64,000 nt of DNA from Aureibaculum marinum (GCF_003813905.1 NZ_RPFJ01000006.1:1-64000); one strand, 5' to 3'. Counted from the first letter of the stretch, positions 1 through 10,463 are shown. Program-made: numbers and translations. The notes: generated by a model from the sequence alone, not told the origin.

Positions 1-106
1 AGGTGATTATAACGATAGGGCTCACCTCTTCCCATCCCGAACAGAGAAGTTAAGCCTATCAGTGCAGATGGTACTGCCATATGGTGGGAGAGTATGTCAT
101 CGCCTT
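1..106 (+). rRNA. rrf: 5S ribosomal RNA
   Basis: The central block CCCATCCCGAACAGAGAAGTTAAG is split here only in description: the CCCATCCCGAAC and GAAGTTAAGC segments typical of bacterial 5S rRNA are both present. The first bases (AGGTGA) pair with the last (TCATCGCCT), closing helix I. The 5' end lies at or just before base 1, so a base or two may be missing. It presumably ends an rRNA operon whose 16S and 23S genes lie outside the window. Confidence 0.95.
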
Positions 107-112
107 TCTTTT

Positions 113-148
113 AAAACCTTCATTATTTATTTAATGAAGGTTTTTTTT
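113..148 (+). terminator. Rho-independent terminator of the rRNA operon
   Basis: The arms AAACCTTCATTA and TAATGAAGGTTT form a 12-bp stem with a short A/T loop, followed by a run of eight T. It starts eight bases after the 5S, as expected for the end of an rRNA operon. Confidence 0.9.
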
Positions 149-465
149 GTTTAATACTTACATAATAAAATCTAGAAGATTAGATAGTACTATTTGATTT
201 ATATATTTAAAATGTTTTAGATGTTGTATCTAGATTAGATTTTTATATTTTTAACTGTAATAAATATTCATTCTGTTTATTATTTCTGCTAGGTAAATAT
301 ATGTATTACTTCCCTTTCATTGAATTGATTTAAAAATACTAATATTTAGTATTACTTTTAAAATTGTAAATTATTAAATTTACAAGATAGCATTTATGAT
401 ATAGTTTATGTTAAATTATAAAATTATATTTTAGGGTTAGTTTTTTGCATTTTTTTTAAAGTTGT
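149..465. other. AT-rich intergenic stretch, no gene seen
   Basis: About 320 bases of very AT-rich DNA between the rRNA terminator and the decayed DUF1080 gene. I see no open frame with coding character, no tRNA-like fold and no convincing promoter box. It may include the lost promoter of the pseudogene. Confidence 0.5.
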
Positions 466-988
466 GTTTATTCTCAAAATAAAGCTAGTCTTTTTAATGG
501 TAAAGTTTTATTTGGTTGGGGAAGTTTATGGGACTGAAAAATGGACAGTAAAAGTGAACCTGATAAACAATTTGGATATTTAGGTTTAGAAAAGGGATAT
601 GTCGATTTTAAATTGACATTGGATTTTAAACAATATACTGATGGATATAGTGTTTTTTTGTTCGCCAATATCGAGTACTAAAATATGTGGTTAGTAAGTT
701 AAAGTTGCACCACCAAAACATAATACAGGCAGAATTTATGAATTATATTGAAGTGGATGGTTGATTAAGCCAGATGAAAATAAAGATAAATTTTTAATCT
801 TTGGAGAGTGGAATAATTTAAAAGTTCGGGTAAAAGTAGATACTGTATCAACTTGGTTAAATGAAGATGAAATGGTAAATTTAAAGGATGTGAAGATTGG
901 AGAAGCAAGAAGAAAAATAGCTTTACAAATTCATGATGGTGGTGATATTAAAGTAGCTTTGAAAAATATTAGTTTAATTGAATTATAA
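466..988 (+). pseudogene. Decayed 3-keto-disaccharide hydrolase (DUF1080) gene
   Basis: Translation in two frames recovers an almost complete DUF1080 (PF06439) domain. The first part, from about 484 (SLFNGK...GW, then PDKQFGYLGLEKGYVDFKL, LTLDFKQ), is interrupted by an in-frame TGA at 535-537 and leaves frame near 665. A second frame then gives VAPPKHNTGRIYELY, a TGA at 749-751, and SGWLIKPDENKDK...FGEWNNLKVRV...IALQIHDGG...ISLIEL up to 988. A signal-peptide-like end (VYSQ) precedes it, also behind a stop. Intact homologues are secreted proteins acting on 3-keto-glycosides. With two stops and at least one indel it cannot make the full protein. The open piece 761-988 is only the C-terminal third and should not be called a gene. 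Confidence 0.85.
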
Positions 989-998
989 TTATTTTAGA

Positions 999-1871
999 AT
1001 GATTTATTATTTCTACATTAGGTTTTATTATTATGTTAAATCTTGTTTATTCTTAATTTTTTTATTGGGCACGCAATTTTCTTTTGGACAAAAAGAATTT
1101 GATGTTAACACCATTCAAATTGATAAAGACTTATTTCATACCAAAATTGTTATTGATAGTATTTCAGGGTATAAACAATTTATTAATATCTTAAAATTTC
1201 CAAATAGTACCTTAGATAATTTGGAATTAAATTCTGTAATAGTATCTGACAAATTTAATAAAACAAGTAGTACTGCTCGTAAATACAATGCTATTGCTGC
1301 GGTTAATGGTGGGTTTTTTAATATGAAAATAGGTGGTTTAGTAACCTATTTTGAAAAGAATGATTCAACGATTTATAGGACTGTAGCTGATTCTATACAG
1401 CGGAGTAAACCTAGCTATTTTTTGAATGGAGCTATAGTTATTGATAAAAATAAAAATTTGCGACTTGATATAGCCAAAAGTGATTCTTTTTATGAAAAAT
1501 CAAAAGAAGAATATTTAGTTATGTTAACAGGACCAGTACTTTTGAAAAATGGAAAGGCATTGGCATTAGCTGACATTCCGTTTGTAACCAATAGACATCC
1601 TCGAACATGTATTGCTATTTCGGAGAAAGAAATTTTTCTTATAACGGTTGATGGGAGAAGGTCATCTGCTTTAGGAATGAATCTTTTAGAACTACAAGAT
1701 TACCTAATCGAATTGGGATGTAAAGATGCAATTAATCTTGACGGCGGAGGATCAACAACCATGTGGATTAAAGATAAGGGTGTGGTTAATATACCAAGTG
1801 ATAAAAATGGTGAAAGAGCTGTATCTAATATTTTGATGATTACTTCAATGACTAGTGCTGATGTAAACTAA
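999..1871 (+). CDS. Phosphodiester glycosidase family protein (NAGPA domain), secreted
   Basis: A protein of 290 residues from the ATG at 999. A TTG at 978 would add seven residues but lies inside the preceding pseudogene. Residues 1-31 form a signal peptide ending ...TQFSFGQ. The NAGPA/DUF2233 fold (PF09992) is marked by AVNGGFFN near residues 101-108, RHPRTCIAIS in the middle and LDGGGSTTMW near 247-256, which are the hallmarks of N-acetylglucosamine-1-phosphodiester alpha-N-acetylglucosaminidase relatives. The family cleaves phosphodiester-linked sugars, and in bacteria is tied to cell-surface polymers or exopolysaccharide. The actual substrate cannot be told from sequence. It starts just after the DUF1080 pseudogene and may once have shared its transcript. 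Confidence 0.85.
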   Translation: MIYYFYIRFYYYVKSCLFLIFLLGTQFSFGQKEFDVNTIQIDKDLFHTKIVIDSISGYKQFINILKFPNSTLDNLELNSVIVSDKFNKTSSTARKYNAIAAVNGGFFNMKIGGLVTYFEKNDSTIYRTVADSIQRSKPSYFLNGAIVIDKNKNLRLDIAKSDSFYEKSKEEYLVMLTGPVLLKNGKALALADIPFVTNRHPRTCIAISEKEIFLITVDGRRSSALGMNLLELQDYLIELGCKDAINLDGGGSTTMWIKDKGVVNIPSDKNGERAVSNILMITSMTSADVN

Positions 1872-1873
1872 TT

Positions 1874-2023
1874 TTAATTATTGCCTGATTTTAATGGATT
1901 TTTTGCAATTATAAGTAATCTATCTAATTCTTTATTTTGTCCAGTAATAAACAATAGAAAGAATAATGGTAAATTTGTTAATTGAATTAAAAGTAGTCCG
2001 AATAGGTAAGAGATTTTCTTCAT
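1874..2023 (-). CDS. Possible small membrane protein, 49 aa
   Basis: On the minus strand an ATG at 2023 opens 49 codons ending in TAA at 1874. The peptide starts MKKISYLFGLLLIQL and continues as one hydrophobic segment with a polar, basic C-terminus (KNPLKSGNN). The MKK start followed by a hydrophobic stretch is what a short inner-membrane or signal-anchored peptide would look like, and it fills an otherwise empty gap between two plus-strand genes. I recognise no family. No clear promoter box lies upstream, so this is tentative. Confidence 0.35.
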   Translation of the reverse strand: MKKISYLFGLLLIQLTNLPLFFLLFITGQNKELDRLLIIAKNPLKSGNN

Positions 2024-2149
2024 TATTTAATTGTTTGTTATATAACAATTAATTTTTGAACTTTCCTACTATGTAATTTATAAATTTAATGAAAAAGCTT
2101 ATTTTTATCGGATAAACTTATTTAACCTACAACTTTAAATTCACAAGTA

Positions 2150-3685
2150 ATGAAAAAACTACTTTCACTTATCGTGGTTTTGTGTTTGATAAATACTACG
2201 CTAGAAGCTCAAAAATCTCCAAAAGTAAACCTTAAAAAATTAGATCAATACTTTGCCAAAATGGTAAAAGATTGGGATGTGCCAAGTGCAACTATTGGGA
2301 TTGTAAAGGATGGAGAACTTGTTTTTTCGGGTAGTTATGGGGTTAAAGAAATTGGAAAAAATGATAAACCTGATGTGAATACTAATTATGCTATAGCATC
2401 AAACTCAAAAGCATTTACAAGTGCTATTTTAGGGATGTTAGTAGATGAAGGTAAATTAAAATGGGATGATAAGGTAAAAGATTATTTACCTTATTTTGAA
2501 GTTTATGATCCCTGGGTAAGTGCTAATGTGACAATTCGAGATTTACTAAGTCATCGTGTAGGATTAGGTACTTTTAGTGGTGATGTAATATGGTATAAAT
2601 CTGATTTATCATCAGAAGAAATTGTCAAGAGGGTAAAATACCTACCTAAGGCTTATGATTTTAGAGCGGGGTATGGTTATTCTAATGTAATGTATATTAC
2701 GGCTGGTGAAGTTATTAGAGCCGTTACTGGTAAAAGCTGGGCAGAAAATGTAAAGGAACGCATATTTAATCCATTGGGTATGGATAGGACATTAACTAAT
2801 CCGAATAAATTAGAAGAAATTGGGAATTATGCAATGCCTCATGGAAGAGAGAATGATGAGAATATTCTAATTGATTGGGTCAATTGGGAGGAGATTGGAG
2901 CATTAGGAGGAGTAATTTCTAATGTAAATGATATATCCAAGTGGATGATTTTAAATTTGAATCATGGTGTGTTTAAAAATGATACGTTATTTTCTAAAAC
3001 TACGAGAAACATGGTTTGGCAACCTCATAACAATAGAAATGTTGATCTGACAAAAAAGAATAATTTTAATACTCATTTTAATGCATACGCCTTAGGTTGG
3101 GGTATCAGTGATTATCGTGGAAATTTACGTGTTGGTCATACAGGCGGTTATGATGGTATGATTACGGCAATTACTATGATACCAGATAAAAACTTAGGTA
3201 TTGTGGTGTTAACAAATGGAATGAAAAGTCCAATTATGGCAGCAACTTATTATGGTTTAGATCAATTTTTAGGAGTAGAATCTGTAGATTGGTCTGCAAA
3301 AATGTTGGAAAATAGAAATAAAGGTGATCAAAAAGATACTAGAGTTAGCGATAGAAAATTGAAAAGAGTGATTAATACCAAACCTTCTATAGCATTAAAT
3401 GATTATGTAGGGTCTTATAAAAGTGATATTTATGGAAATATTATTGTTTCCATAAGTGGAGAAGATTTAAAATTGGATTTTGAACATTCACCAGATTTGT
3501 CGGCCACATTAAAACATTGGCATTATGATGTTTTTGAAATTAAATGGGATAAAAAGCATGCTTGGTTTAATTTTGGAACAGTTAAGTTTAATTTAGATAA
3601 TAATTTAAAAGTATTGGGAATCGATTTTGATGTACCAAATGATGATATTTTCTTTGAGGAGTTAAAACCATATAGAGTGAAGTAG
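2150..3685 (+). CDS. Serine hydrolase (beta-lactamase / class C PBP family) with C-terminal DUF3471-like domain
   Basis: A protein of 511 residues with a signal peptide (MKKLLSLIVV...TLEAQ). Residues about 30-370 form a beta-lactamase-like transpeptidase fold (PF00144): the nucleophile motif SNSK at 84-87 (Ser84, Lys87), YSN at 177-179, and HTGG at 330-333 replacing the KTG box. The last 110 residues resemble the DUF3471 tail often fused to these enzymes. Members are periplasmic esterases, D-aminopeptidases or penicillin-binding-like hydrolases. The substrate is unknown, and antibiotic resistance should not be assumed. It stands alone, with a convergent long inverted repeat between it and gltD. 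Confidence 0.85.
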   Translation: MKKLLSLIVVLCLINTTLEAQKSPKVNLKKLDQYFAKMVKDWDVPSATIGIVKDGELVFSGSYGVKEIGKNDKPDVNTNYAIASNSKAFTSAILGMLVDEGKLKWDDKVKDYLPYFEVYDPWVSANVTIRDLLSHRVGLGTFSGDVIWYKSDLSSEEIVKRVKYLPKAYDFRAGYGYSNVMYITAGEVIRAVTGKSWAENVKERIFNPLGMDRTLTNPNKLEEIGNYAMPHGRENDENILIDWVNWEEIGALGGVISNVNDISKWMILNLNHGVFKNDTLFSKTTRNMVWQPHNNRNVDLTKKNNFNTHFNAYALGWGISDYRGNLRVGHTGGYDGMITAITMIPDKNLGIVVLTNGMKSPIMAATYYGLDQFLGVESVDWSAKMLENRNKGDQKDTRVSDRKLKRVINTKPSIALNDYVGSYKSDIYGNIIVSISGEDLKLDFEHSPDLSATLKHWHYDVFEIKWDKKHAWFNFGTVKFNLDNNLKVLGIDFDVPNDDIFFEELKPYRVK

Positions 3686-3750
3686 AGTTGAGAGTTTTCT
3701 TTTAAACTCACAATTTGCTCTAATTAACAAAGTAAGGATAGAACATAAAA

Positions 3751-3826
3751 ATTCAAATTCTATTACTACAAGACTAGTTCAAAAAACATGGATATTTACC
3801 AAAATTTTCAGCAATAGAATTTGAAT
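3751..3826. repeat. Long-loop inverted repeat between convergent genes
   Basis: ATTCAAATTCTATT at 3751-3764 is perfectly complementary to AATAGAATTTGAAT at 3813-3826, giving a 14-bp stem around a 48-base loop. It sits between the 3' ends of the serine hydrolase and gltD. No T-run follows either arm, so it is not a textbook intrinsic terminator. It may protect 3' ends or act as a bidirectional end signal. Confidence 0.6.
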
Positions 3827-3865
3827 GTTGAAAGTCTATGAATTGTATTTCTTATTTTTTCTAAG

Positions 3866-5320
3866 CTAAGCTTTTAGTAAATCTCCGTCCCCTTTTGTTG
3901 GTAAATTTGTTTTTCCCATTAAAAATAGGTCAACTTCTCTAGCAGCTTCTCTTCCTTCAGAAATAGCCCAAACAATTAATGATTGACCACGACGCATATC
4001 TCCAGCAACAAAAACATTTGGAATGTTGGTTTGGTACTTGGTTGCTTTATAATTGCTTCTAGCATCAGTTTCTATACCTAACTGTTCGCTTATTGTAGAT
4101 TCAGGACCGTTAAATCCAAGAGCAAGTAAAGCTAATTCACAAGGCCAAATTTTTTCTGTTCCTTCAATTTCTATAAGTTGCGGACGCTGTCCGGGAATCA
4201 TTTTCCATTCAACATTAATAGTTTTTAAAGCAGTAAGTTTACCATTTTTATCTTTTATAAATTCTTTGGTGTTGATTAACCAGTTTCTTTCAACACCTTC
4301 TTCATGAGAAGAAGAAGTTTTTAACTGCAGTGGCCAAAATGGCCATGGTGTTGACGGAGAGCGATGTTTAGGTGGTTTTGGCATAATTTCAAAATTTATT
4401 ACAGATTTTGCACCTTGCCGATTAGATGTTCCTACACAATCAGAACCGGTATCTCCACCACCTATTACAATAACGTTTTTATCAGTAGCTAATATTTGGT
4501 TTTTAATTTTTTGACCAAATATGGCTTTTGTTTGTTGGGTTAAAAAGTCCATTGCTTGTACAACGCCGTCAGCATCTATACCAGGAGTTGGAAGGCTTCG
4601 TCTAACTGTTGCTCCACCACATAAAACTACAGCATCAAAATCTTTTAATTTTTTAACATCATAATTTACACCAACATTAACATTAGTTTTAAAATTGATA
4701 CCTTCAGCTTTTAGTATGGCTAGACGACGGTCAATAATACCTTTTTCCATTTTAAAATTAGGAATTCCATAACGTAATAAGCCTCCAATAGCATCGTCTC
4801 TTTCAAAAACGGTTACAGTGTGACCAGCTCTATTTAATTGTTGGGCAGCTGCTAGTCCTGCTGGACCAGAACCAACAACAGCAACGGTTTTTTCTGTTCG
4901 TGTTTTTGGTGGTTGTGGTTTAATCCATCCTTCTTTAAAGGCTCTTTCTACAATATTTTTTTCAATATTCTCTATAGAAATAGGGTCTTCAATAATACCT
5001 AACACACAAGCTTTTTCACAAGGAGCAGGACATAATCTTCCTGTAAATTCTGGGAAATTATTAGTAGAGTGAAGTATCCATGAAGCTTTTTTCCATTCTC
5101 CTTGGTGTACCATATGATTAAAATCTGGTATTAAGTTGCCAAGTGGACATCCACTATGGCAAAAAGGAATACCACAATCCATACAGCGAGAACCTTGTTT
5201 TATTAATTCTGGTTCATCTAAAGGTATAGTAAATTCTTTATAATGTGTTACACGTTCTTTTACAGGCGTGTAATTTTCATCTTGTCTTTTATATTCTTTA
5301 AATCCTGTTATTTTTCCCAT
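3866..5320 (-). CDS. gltD: Glutamate synthase (NADPH) small subunit
   Basis: A protein of 484 residues, the normal length of GltD. The N-terminal adrenodoxin-type domain holds two Cys clusters for [4Fe-4S] centres (Cys46, 49, 54, 58 and Cys97, 101, 105). The FAD-binding Rossmann motif GSGPAG is at 150-155, and the NAD(P)H-binding motif GGGDTG at 287-292. It passes electrons from NADPH to the large subunit, which turns 2-oxoglutarate plus glutamine into two glutamates. It begins four bases after gltB ends, so the two are one transcript with coupled translation. Start ATG at 5320 gives MGKITGFKEY, the usual N-terminus in this phylum. Confidence 0.97.
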   Translation of the reverse strand: MGKITGFKEYKRQDENYTPVKERVTHYKEFTIPLDEPELIKQGSRCMDCGIPFCHSGCPLGNLIPDFNHMVHQGEWKKASWILHSTNNFPEFTGRLCPAPCEKACVLGIIEDPISIENIEKNIVERAFKEGWIKPQPPKTRTEKTVAVVGSGPAGLAAAQQLNRAGHTVTVFERDDAIGGLLRYGIPNFKMEKGIIDRRLAILKAEGINFKTNVNVGVNYDVKKLKDFDAVVLCGGATVRRSLPTPGIDADGVVQAMDFLTQQTKAIFGQKIKNQILATDKNVIVIGGGDTGSDCVGTSNRQGAKSVINFEIMPKPPKHRSPSTPWPFWPLQLKTSSSHEEGVERNWLINTKEFIKDKNGKLTALKTINVEWKMIPGQRPQLIEIEGTEKIWPCELALLALGFNGPESTISEQLGIETDARSNYKATKYQTNIPNVFVAGDMRRGQSLIVWAISEGREAAREVDLFLMGKTNLPTKGDGDLLKA

Positions 5321-5324
5321 TATA

Positions 5325-8300
5325 CTAAGCTAATGTTAATTCTTCGACCATTTCTTCTTCTGTTTCCAAGCGTTTTAAGGCTCGTTTATATTCTGTTGGC
5401 ATTACTTTCACAAAATTATTTAGGCTGTTTTTCCAATCAGATATTATTTCTTCACCTTTTTTACTATTTGTATAAAGTACATGCTTTTCTATTAATTTTT
5501 TTAATTCTAGAGCTTCTTCTTCAGAAATGTTTTCAAACTCAATAGTTTCTGTGTTGCATAAACCATTAACAAAATTATTGTTAGGATCGTAAACATAAGC
5601 AATACCACCACTCATACCAGCAGCAAAATTTCTTCCTGTTTTACCTAGAACAACAACTTTTCCACCTGTCATATATTCGCAACAATGATCTCCAACACCT
5701 TCAACAACGGCCGTTGCACCTGAATTTCTTACGGCAAATCTTTCACCAGCTATTCCGTTAATATAAGCTTGGCCTTGTACAGCACCAAATAGGCAAACAT
5801 TACCAACAATAATATTTTCTTCTGCTAAGAAATCTGCTTTTGCAGGTTTTTTAACAATTAATTTTGCTCCAGACAACCCTTTACCTAGATAATCATTTGT
5901 GTTTCCTTCTAGGGTAAAAGTTAATCCATGAGCTCCAAAAGCTCCAAAACTTTGTCCCGCAGATCCTGTAAATTTAATATTCAATGTATCTTCAGGTAAT
6001 CCTAAATGACCATATATTTTTGAAATTTCATTACTTACAATTGCTCCTACGGTACGATTTATATTGTTAATAGGATATTGTAATGTCATTTTTTCTTTTC
6101 TATACAGAGCTCTGTGAGAATCTCTTAAAATTTTAAAATCTAGAACATTGTCTAAATTATGATCTTGCTTTTCTGTATTTCTTACTGGTAATTTATTATA
6201 AACTTCTGGTCTATGTAAGATACTTGACAGGTCTAATCCTTTAGCTTTATAGTGTTTAATCGCTTTATTTGCATTAATTTTATGGGTTTGTCCTACCATT
6301 TCTTCTAAGGTTCTGAATCCGAGTTGAGCCATAATTCCTCTTAATTCTTCAGCGATATAATAGAAAAAATTAATAACGTGTTCTGGAGTTCCTTTAAAGT
6401 TTTTTCTTAATTCTTTATCTTGAGTAGCAATACCTACAGGACAGGTATTTAAATGACATTTACGCATCATAATACAACCAGAAGCAACTAATGGAGCGGT
6501 TGCAAAACCAAATTCTTCAGCTCCTAATAAAGCAGCAATTGCTACGTCACGTCCTGTTTTTAATTGACCATCACACTCTACTACAATTCTACTTCTTAAT
6601 TTGTTTAGTACTAAAGTTTGTTGGGCTTCAGCAAGACCAAGTTCCCATGGCAAACCTGCATGTTTTAAAGAAGTTAGGGGAGATGCACCTGTACCTCCAT
6701 CGTAACCTGAAATAAGTACAACATCTGCTTTGGCTTTAGCAACACCAGCTGCAATAGTACCCACACCAACTTCAGAAACTAGTTTTACATTAATTCTAGC
6801 TTCTCTATTGGCATTTTTTAAGTCGTATATAAGTTGAGCTAAATCTTCAATAGAATAAATGTCATGATGTGGCGGAGGAGATATCAACCCTACAAAAGGA
6901 GTTGAATTTCTAGCAGCAGCTATCCAAGGCAGTACTTTTTCTCCTGGCAACTGACCACCTTCACCAGGTTTTGCCCCTTGAGCCATTTTAATTTGAATTT
7001 CTTTAGCATTGGTTAAATAATGAGAAGTAACTCCAAAACGACCTGATGCTACTTGTTTAATGGCTGAATTTCGACTATCTCCATTAAGATCTTTTTGAAA
7101 ACGGTTTCTATCTTCACCACCTTCACCAGAGTTAGACTTTCCACCGATTCGATTCATAGCAATTGCTAAGTTTTCATGTGCTTCTCTAGAAATAGAACCA
7201 TAGGACATGGCTCCAGTTTTAAAACGTTTTACTATTTCTGTCCAAGGTTCAACTTCATCTATTGATATTGGATTTATGTTATCAAATTCAAATAATCCAC
7301 GAATTGTCATTAAGTTTTTTGACTGTTCATTGATTGCTTTTGAATAAATATCATAACTAGCTTGATCACTTAATCTTACTGCTTGTTGTAATTTTGCAAC
7401 TGTAGTTGGATTAAATAAATGGCGTTCTCCTTTACGTCTCCACCTGTATTCTCCACCTATATTTAAACCTAGTTTTTTATCAATTTTGTTGTCGGGATAG
7501 GCATTCTTGTAACGTTGATTAATTTCTTTTTCAATTTCATATAGTCCAATACCTTCTATTCTAGAAGTAGTATAAGGAAAGTATTTTTCGACAAACTGGG
7601 AGTTAAATCCAACAATTTCAAAAATTTGAGAACCTCTGTAGGAATGTAATGTAGAGATTCCTATTTTATTCATTACCTTTAAAATTCCTTTTCCGATTGC
7701 TTTATTAAAATTTTCAACAGCTTTATCTTCATCAATACCCTTAATAAATCCTTGTTTTACCTGCATTCTAATAATTTCATTTACCATATATGGGTTAATG
7801 GCACTAGCCCCATAACCGAACAACGTAGCAAAATGATGTGGCTCACGAGGTTCTGCAGATTCAATAATTATATCAAAATAGGAACGCTTACGTAAACGGT
7901 TTAATTGATGGTTAACATAAGAGCAAGCTAATAATGCAGGGATGGGAGCAAATTCTTGATTTACTCCTCTATCTGATAAAATAATAATGTTAGTTTTTCT
8001 TGAAATAGCTTTTTCTACTTGTTTTATAATATCTTCTAGAGCATCTTCTAATCCGTTAAGTCCTTGTGCTTTTGGGTATAGAATTTCAATGGTCTCGGCT
8101 TTAAAACTTTCAATTGAAATAGATCTTATTTTTTCTAAATCAGCATTCGAAATTACTGGATTTTGAATTCTTAATTTTCGACATTGTCTTTCTGTAATAC
8201 TAAATATATTTCTATCCTTACCAAGATTTAAGCTAATGTCAGTTACAATTTCTTCACGGATACCATCTAAAGGAGGATTGGTAACTTGAGCGAATAATTG

Positions 8301-9836
8301 TTTAAAGTAATTTGAGATTAATTGAGGTCTATCAGATAGTACTGCTAAAGGAGTATCAATTCCCATAGAACCTAACGCTTCTTTACCAGCAATAGCCATT
8401 GGAGTTATTACCTCTTGAATATCTTCAAAAGTATAGTTAAATAAACGTTGTCTTGTTTTGATATCAATAGTTTCAATAGGACAAGTTTCGTTGTTATAAG
8501 GTACATCTTTTAAATGTAATCTACACTTATCTAGCCATTCTTTATATGGTCTTTCAGAAACAATTTTACTTTTTATTTCTTCATCTTCAATAATGCGACC
8601 TTCATTCATATCTACCAAGAACATTTTTCCTGGTTCTAAACGCCCATGACTTTTTACATCTTCAGGAGAAATATCTACAACACCAATTTCAGATGCCATT
8701 ATTAGTTTTCCACTTTTAGTAACTGTATATCGTGAAGGTCTTAAACCATTTCTATCTAATAAAGCACCTACATAATCACCATCTGTAAATGGAACTGATG
8801 CAGGGCCATCCCAAGGTTCCATAATGCACCCGTTATATTCGTAAAATGCTTTACGTTCGGGAGACATAGTTTTGTGTTTTTCCCAAGCTTCAGGAATCAT
8901 CATCATCATCACTTCAGGTAAAGAGCGTCCAGAATGTATTAAAAGTTCAACAACCATGTCCATTGATGCAGAATCTGATTTTTCTGGTAATACGATTGGG
9001 AATAACTTGTCAATTTGAGGTCCAAATACCTCGCTTTTCATAATTTCTTCACGCACTCGCATTCTACTTACATTACCACGTAATGTATTAATTTCTCCGT
9101 TTTGACACATGTAACGAAACGGCTGAGCAAGCTCCCAAGTTGGCATTGTATTGGTAGAAAAACGTTGGTGCACTAGAGCTAAACGAGTTACTAAATCTTT
9201 CTCTTGTAAATCTAAGTAATAAGAGCCAATATCTTCAGGCATAATAATGCCTTTATAAATTAAGGTAGTATTAGATAAACTTGGAAAATAGAAATAATTA
9301 CTTTGCGACATTTTTGATTTTCGTATAATATGCTCGGTAATTTTTCGAGCCATATATAATTTAGCTTTAAAAGTAGCTTCATCAATGTCTTCAGATTTTC
9401 CAATAAAAATTTGCTCAATATTAGGCTCTGAAGCAAGAGCTATTTCTCCTAAATGAGAAGAGTCTACAGGAACATCTCTCCAGCCTAAAATAGTAAGTCC
9501 TTGTTTGGTAACTTCTTTTTCAAAAGTATCTTTACAATATTTGTATTGATTTATGTTTTTAGGAAGAAAAACCATGCCCACAGCGTACTGACGCTCTTCT
9601 GGAATATCGAACTCACAAACTCTTAAAAAATATTCATGAGGAATGTCGATTAATAAACCAGCACCATCTCCAGTTTTTCCATCAGAACTTACACCACCAC
9701 GATGCTCTAATTTTACAAGAATTTCTAACGCATCATGTATGATTTGATTTGTTTTTTCTCCTTTAAGATTACATATAAATCCTGCTCCGCAGTTTTCATG
9801 TTCATATTCGGGTAGGTAAAGACCTTGCTGCTCCAT
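5325..9836 (-). CDS. gltB: Glutamate synthase large subunit
   Basis: About 1,503 residues from the ATG at 9836 ([20 protein letters not shown]). A TTG nine bases earlier is possible, but a promoter-like box at 9855-9862 favours the ATG. The domain order is the family standard: an N-terminal class II amidotransferase with Cys16 in NCGAGF (the future N-terminal nucleophile after propeptide removal), a central domain, the FMN-binding synthase domain ([21 protein letters not shown]), the 3Fe-4S loop [10 protein letters not shown], and the C-terminal beta-helix ([17 protein letters not shown]). It makes glutamate from glutamine and 2-oxoglutarate with GltD. Neighbouring amt and PII genes mark this as the ammonium-assimilation region. 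Confidence 0.97.
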   Translation of the reverse strand: MEQQGLYLPEYEHENCGAGFICNLKGEKTNQIIHDALEILVKLEHRGGVSSDGKTGDGAGLLIDIPHEYFLRVCEFDIPEERQYAVGMVFLPKNINQYKYCKDTFEKEVTKQGLTILGWRDVPVDSSHLGEIALASEPNIEQIFIGKSEDIDEATFKAKLYMARKITEHIIRKSKMSQSNYFYFPSLSNTTLIYKGIIMPEDIGSYYLDLQEKDLVTRLALVHQRFSTNTMPTWELAQPFRYMCQNGEINTLRGNVSRMRVREEIMKSEVFGPQIDKLFPIVLPEKSDSASMDMVVELLIHSGRSLPEVMMMMIPEAWEKHKTMSPERKAFYEYNGCIMEPWDGPASVPFTDGDYVGALLDRNGLRPSRYTVTKSGKLIMASEIGVVDISPEDVKSHGRLEPGKMFLVDMNEGRIIEDEEIKSKIVSERPYKEWLDKCRLHLKDVPYNNETCPIETIDIKTRQRLFNYTFEDIQEVITPMAIAGKEALGSMGIDTPLAVLSDRPQLISNYFKQLFAQVTNPPLDGIREEIVTDISLNLGKDRNIFSITERQCRKLRIQNPVISNADLEKIRSISIESFKAETIEILYPKAQGLNGLEDALEDIIKQVEKAISRKTNIIILSDRGVNQEFAPIPALLACSYVNHQLNRLRKRSYFDIIIESAEPREPHHFATLFGYGASAINPYMVNEIIRMQVKQGFIKGIDEDKAVENFNKAIGKGILKVMNKIGISTLHSYRGSQIFEIVGFNSQFVEKYFPYTTSRIEGIGLYEIEKEINQRYKNAYPDNKIDKKLGLNIGGEYRWRRKGERHLFNPTTVAKLQQAVRLSDQASYDIYSKAINEQSKNLMTIRGLFEFDNINPISIDEVEPWTEIVKRFKTGAMSYGSISREAHENLAIAMNRIGGKSNSGEGGEDRNRFQKDLNGDSRNSAIKQVASGRFGVTSHYLTNAKEIQIKMAQGAKPGEGGQLPGEKVLPWIAAARNSTPFVGLISPPPHHDIYSIEDLAQLIYDLKNANREARINVKLVSEVGVGTIAAGVAKAKADVVLISGYDGGTGASPLTSLKHAGLPWELGLAEAQQTLVLNKLRSRIVVECDGQLKTGRDVAIAALLGAEEFGFATAPLVASGCIMMRKCHLNTCPVGIATQDKELRKNFKGTPEHVINFFYYIAEELRGIMAQLGFRTLEEMVGQTHKINANKAIKHYKAKGLDLSSILHRPEVYNKLPVRNTEKQDHNLDNVLDFKILRDSHRALYRKEKMTLQYPINNINRTVGAIVSNEISKIYGHLGLPEDTLNIKFTGSAGQSFGAFGAHGLTFTLEGNTNDYLGKGLSGAKLIVKKPAKADFLAEENIIVGNVCLFGAVQGQAYINGIAGERFAVRNSGATAVVEGVGDHCCEYMTGGKVVVLGKTGRNFAAGMSGGIAYVYDPNNNFVNGLCNTETIEFENISEEEALELKKLIEKHVLYTNSKKGEEIISDWKNSLNNFVKVMPTEYKRALKRLETEEEMVEELTLA

Positions 9837-9854
9837 AAAATTCAAGTATTTTCA

Positions 9855-9862
9855 CAAAAATA
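9855..9862 (-). promoter_or_regulatory. Bacteroidota-type -7 box upstream of gltB
   Basis: Read on the minus strand this is TATTTTTG, matching TAnnTTTG, the -7 consensus of the Bacteroidota housekeeping sigma factor. It lies about 19 bases before the gltB ATG at 9836, implying a very short leader. Confidence 0.5.
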
Positions 9863-10010
9863 CGTAAATAATTAAAAAAAATGCAGGTTTATAAGTCTAT
9901 TTTAGACGGAAATGTAAATCTATTAAAATTTTTATGAATAAAATGTAAATAGATTAATTTTTCATGGCTTATTTTCTTATTTTAATAATCAAAAAAAATT
10001 ATTATATAGG

Positions 10011-10250
10011 TTATATGTTTTTATTCATTCTTGCTATTATTTGTTCAGGCTTCATTATTTTTAAAGCAAAATTTTGTTGACTTTTTGTGTCATTTTGTTT
10101 TTCAGTAGATGAATTTTCAGGTTGTTCATCACAAGGTCCGTATGGTGTATAACAATCTCCATCATCATTTTCACATTCAGAGGGGCAGCCCATGAATAAG
10201 GTAATCATTAATATACCAATTACATAATTAAATAATGTTATTCTTTTCAT
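10011..10250 (-). CDS. Small Cys-rich lipoprotein, 79 aa, unknown function
   Basis: Starts MKRITLFNYVIGILMITLFMGC: a signal sequence with a lipobox-like LFMGC, so Cys22 would be lipidated. The mature part is short, acidic and Cys-containing (CENDDGDCY, YGPC), then polar (SSTEKQNDTKSQQN). No family recognised. It lies between gltB and amt on the same strand, so it could belong to the nitrogen region, but nothing in the sequence ties it to nitrogen. Its codon use resembles its neighbours and the signal peptide is convincing, so I take it as real. Confidence 0.6.
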   Translation of the reverse strand: MKRITLFNYVIGILMITLFMGCPSECENDDGDCYTPYGPCDEQPENSSTEKQNDTKSQQNFALKIMKPEQIIARMNKNI

Positions 10251-10380
10251 AATGTAAGATTTTAAGGTTCTATTTTTATACTAAAGTAGAATAGTTCTTA
10301 CTCAGAAAAGATAAAACTGTATATAGAGAATGTATTAATTTACAGTTTGTTATGTATGTTGTGTAATTGGTGTTTTGTAT

Positions 10381-10425
10381 AAAAATAGAAAATACACGGT
10401 CAAAAATTGGCTTGATGACCGCGTA
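10381..10425 (-). terminator. Terminator downstream of amt
   Basis: TACACGGTCA (10393-10402) and TGACCGCGTA (10416-10425) pair with one mismatch around a 13-base loop. On the minus strand the stem is followed by TTTTCTATTTTT. It lies about 40 bases after the amt stop codon. Confidence 0.65.
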
Positions 10426-10463
10426 ATGTTTCTATTTCTTAAAACTTAATTATTATATAATTA

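Noticed and set aside
474-668. 64-codon minus-strand frame
   Set aside because: It lies opposite the DUF1080 remnant, has no family features, and its plus-strand complement explains the composition.
466-988. TGA recoding to explain the in-frame stops
   Set aside because: TGA is used as a normal stop elsewhere in the window, and a frameshift is present as well, so decay is the simpler reading.
5243-5545. 100-codon plus-strand frame across the gltB/gltD junction
   Set aside because: Antisense to two well-supported genes; the hydrophobic content is a product of the AT-rich complement.
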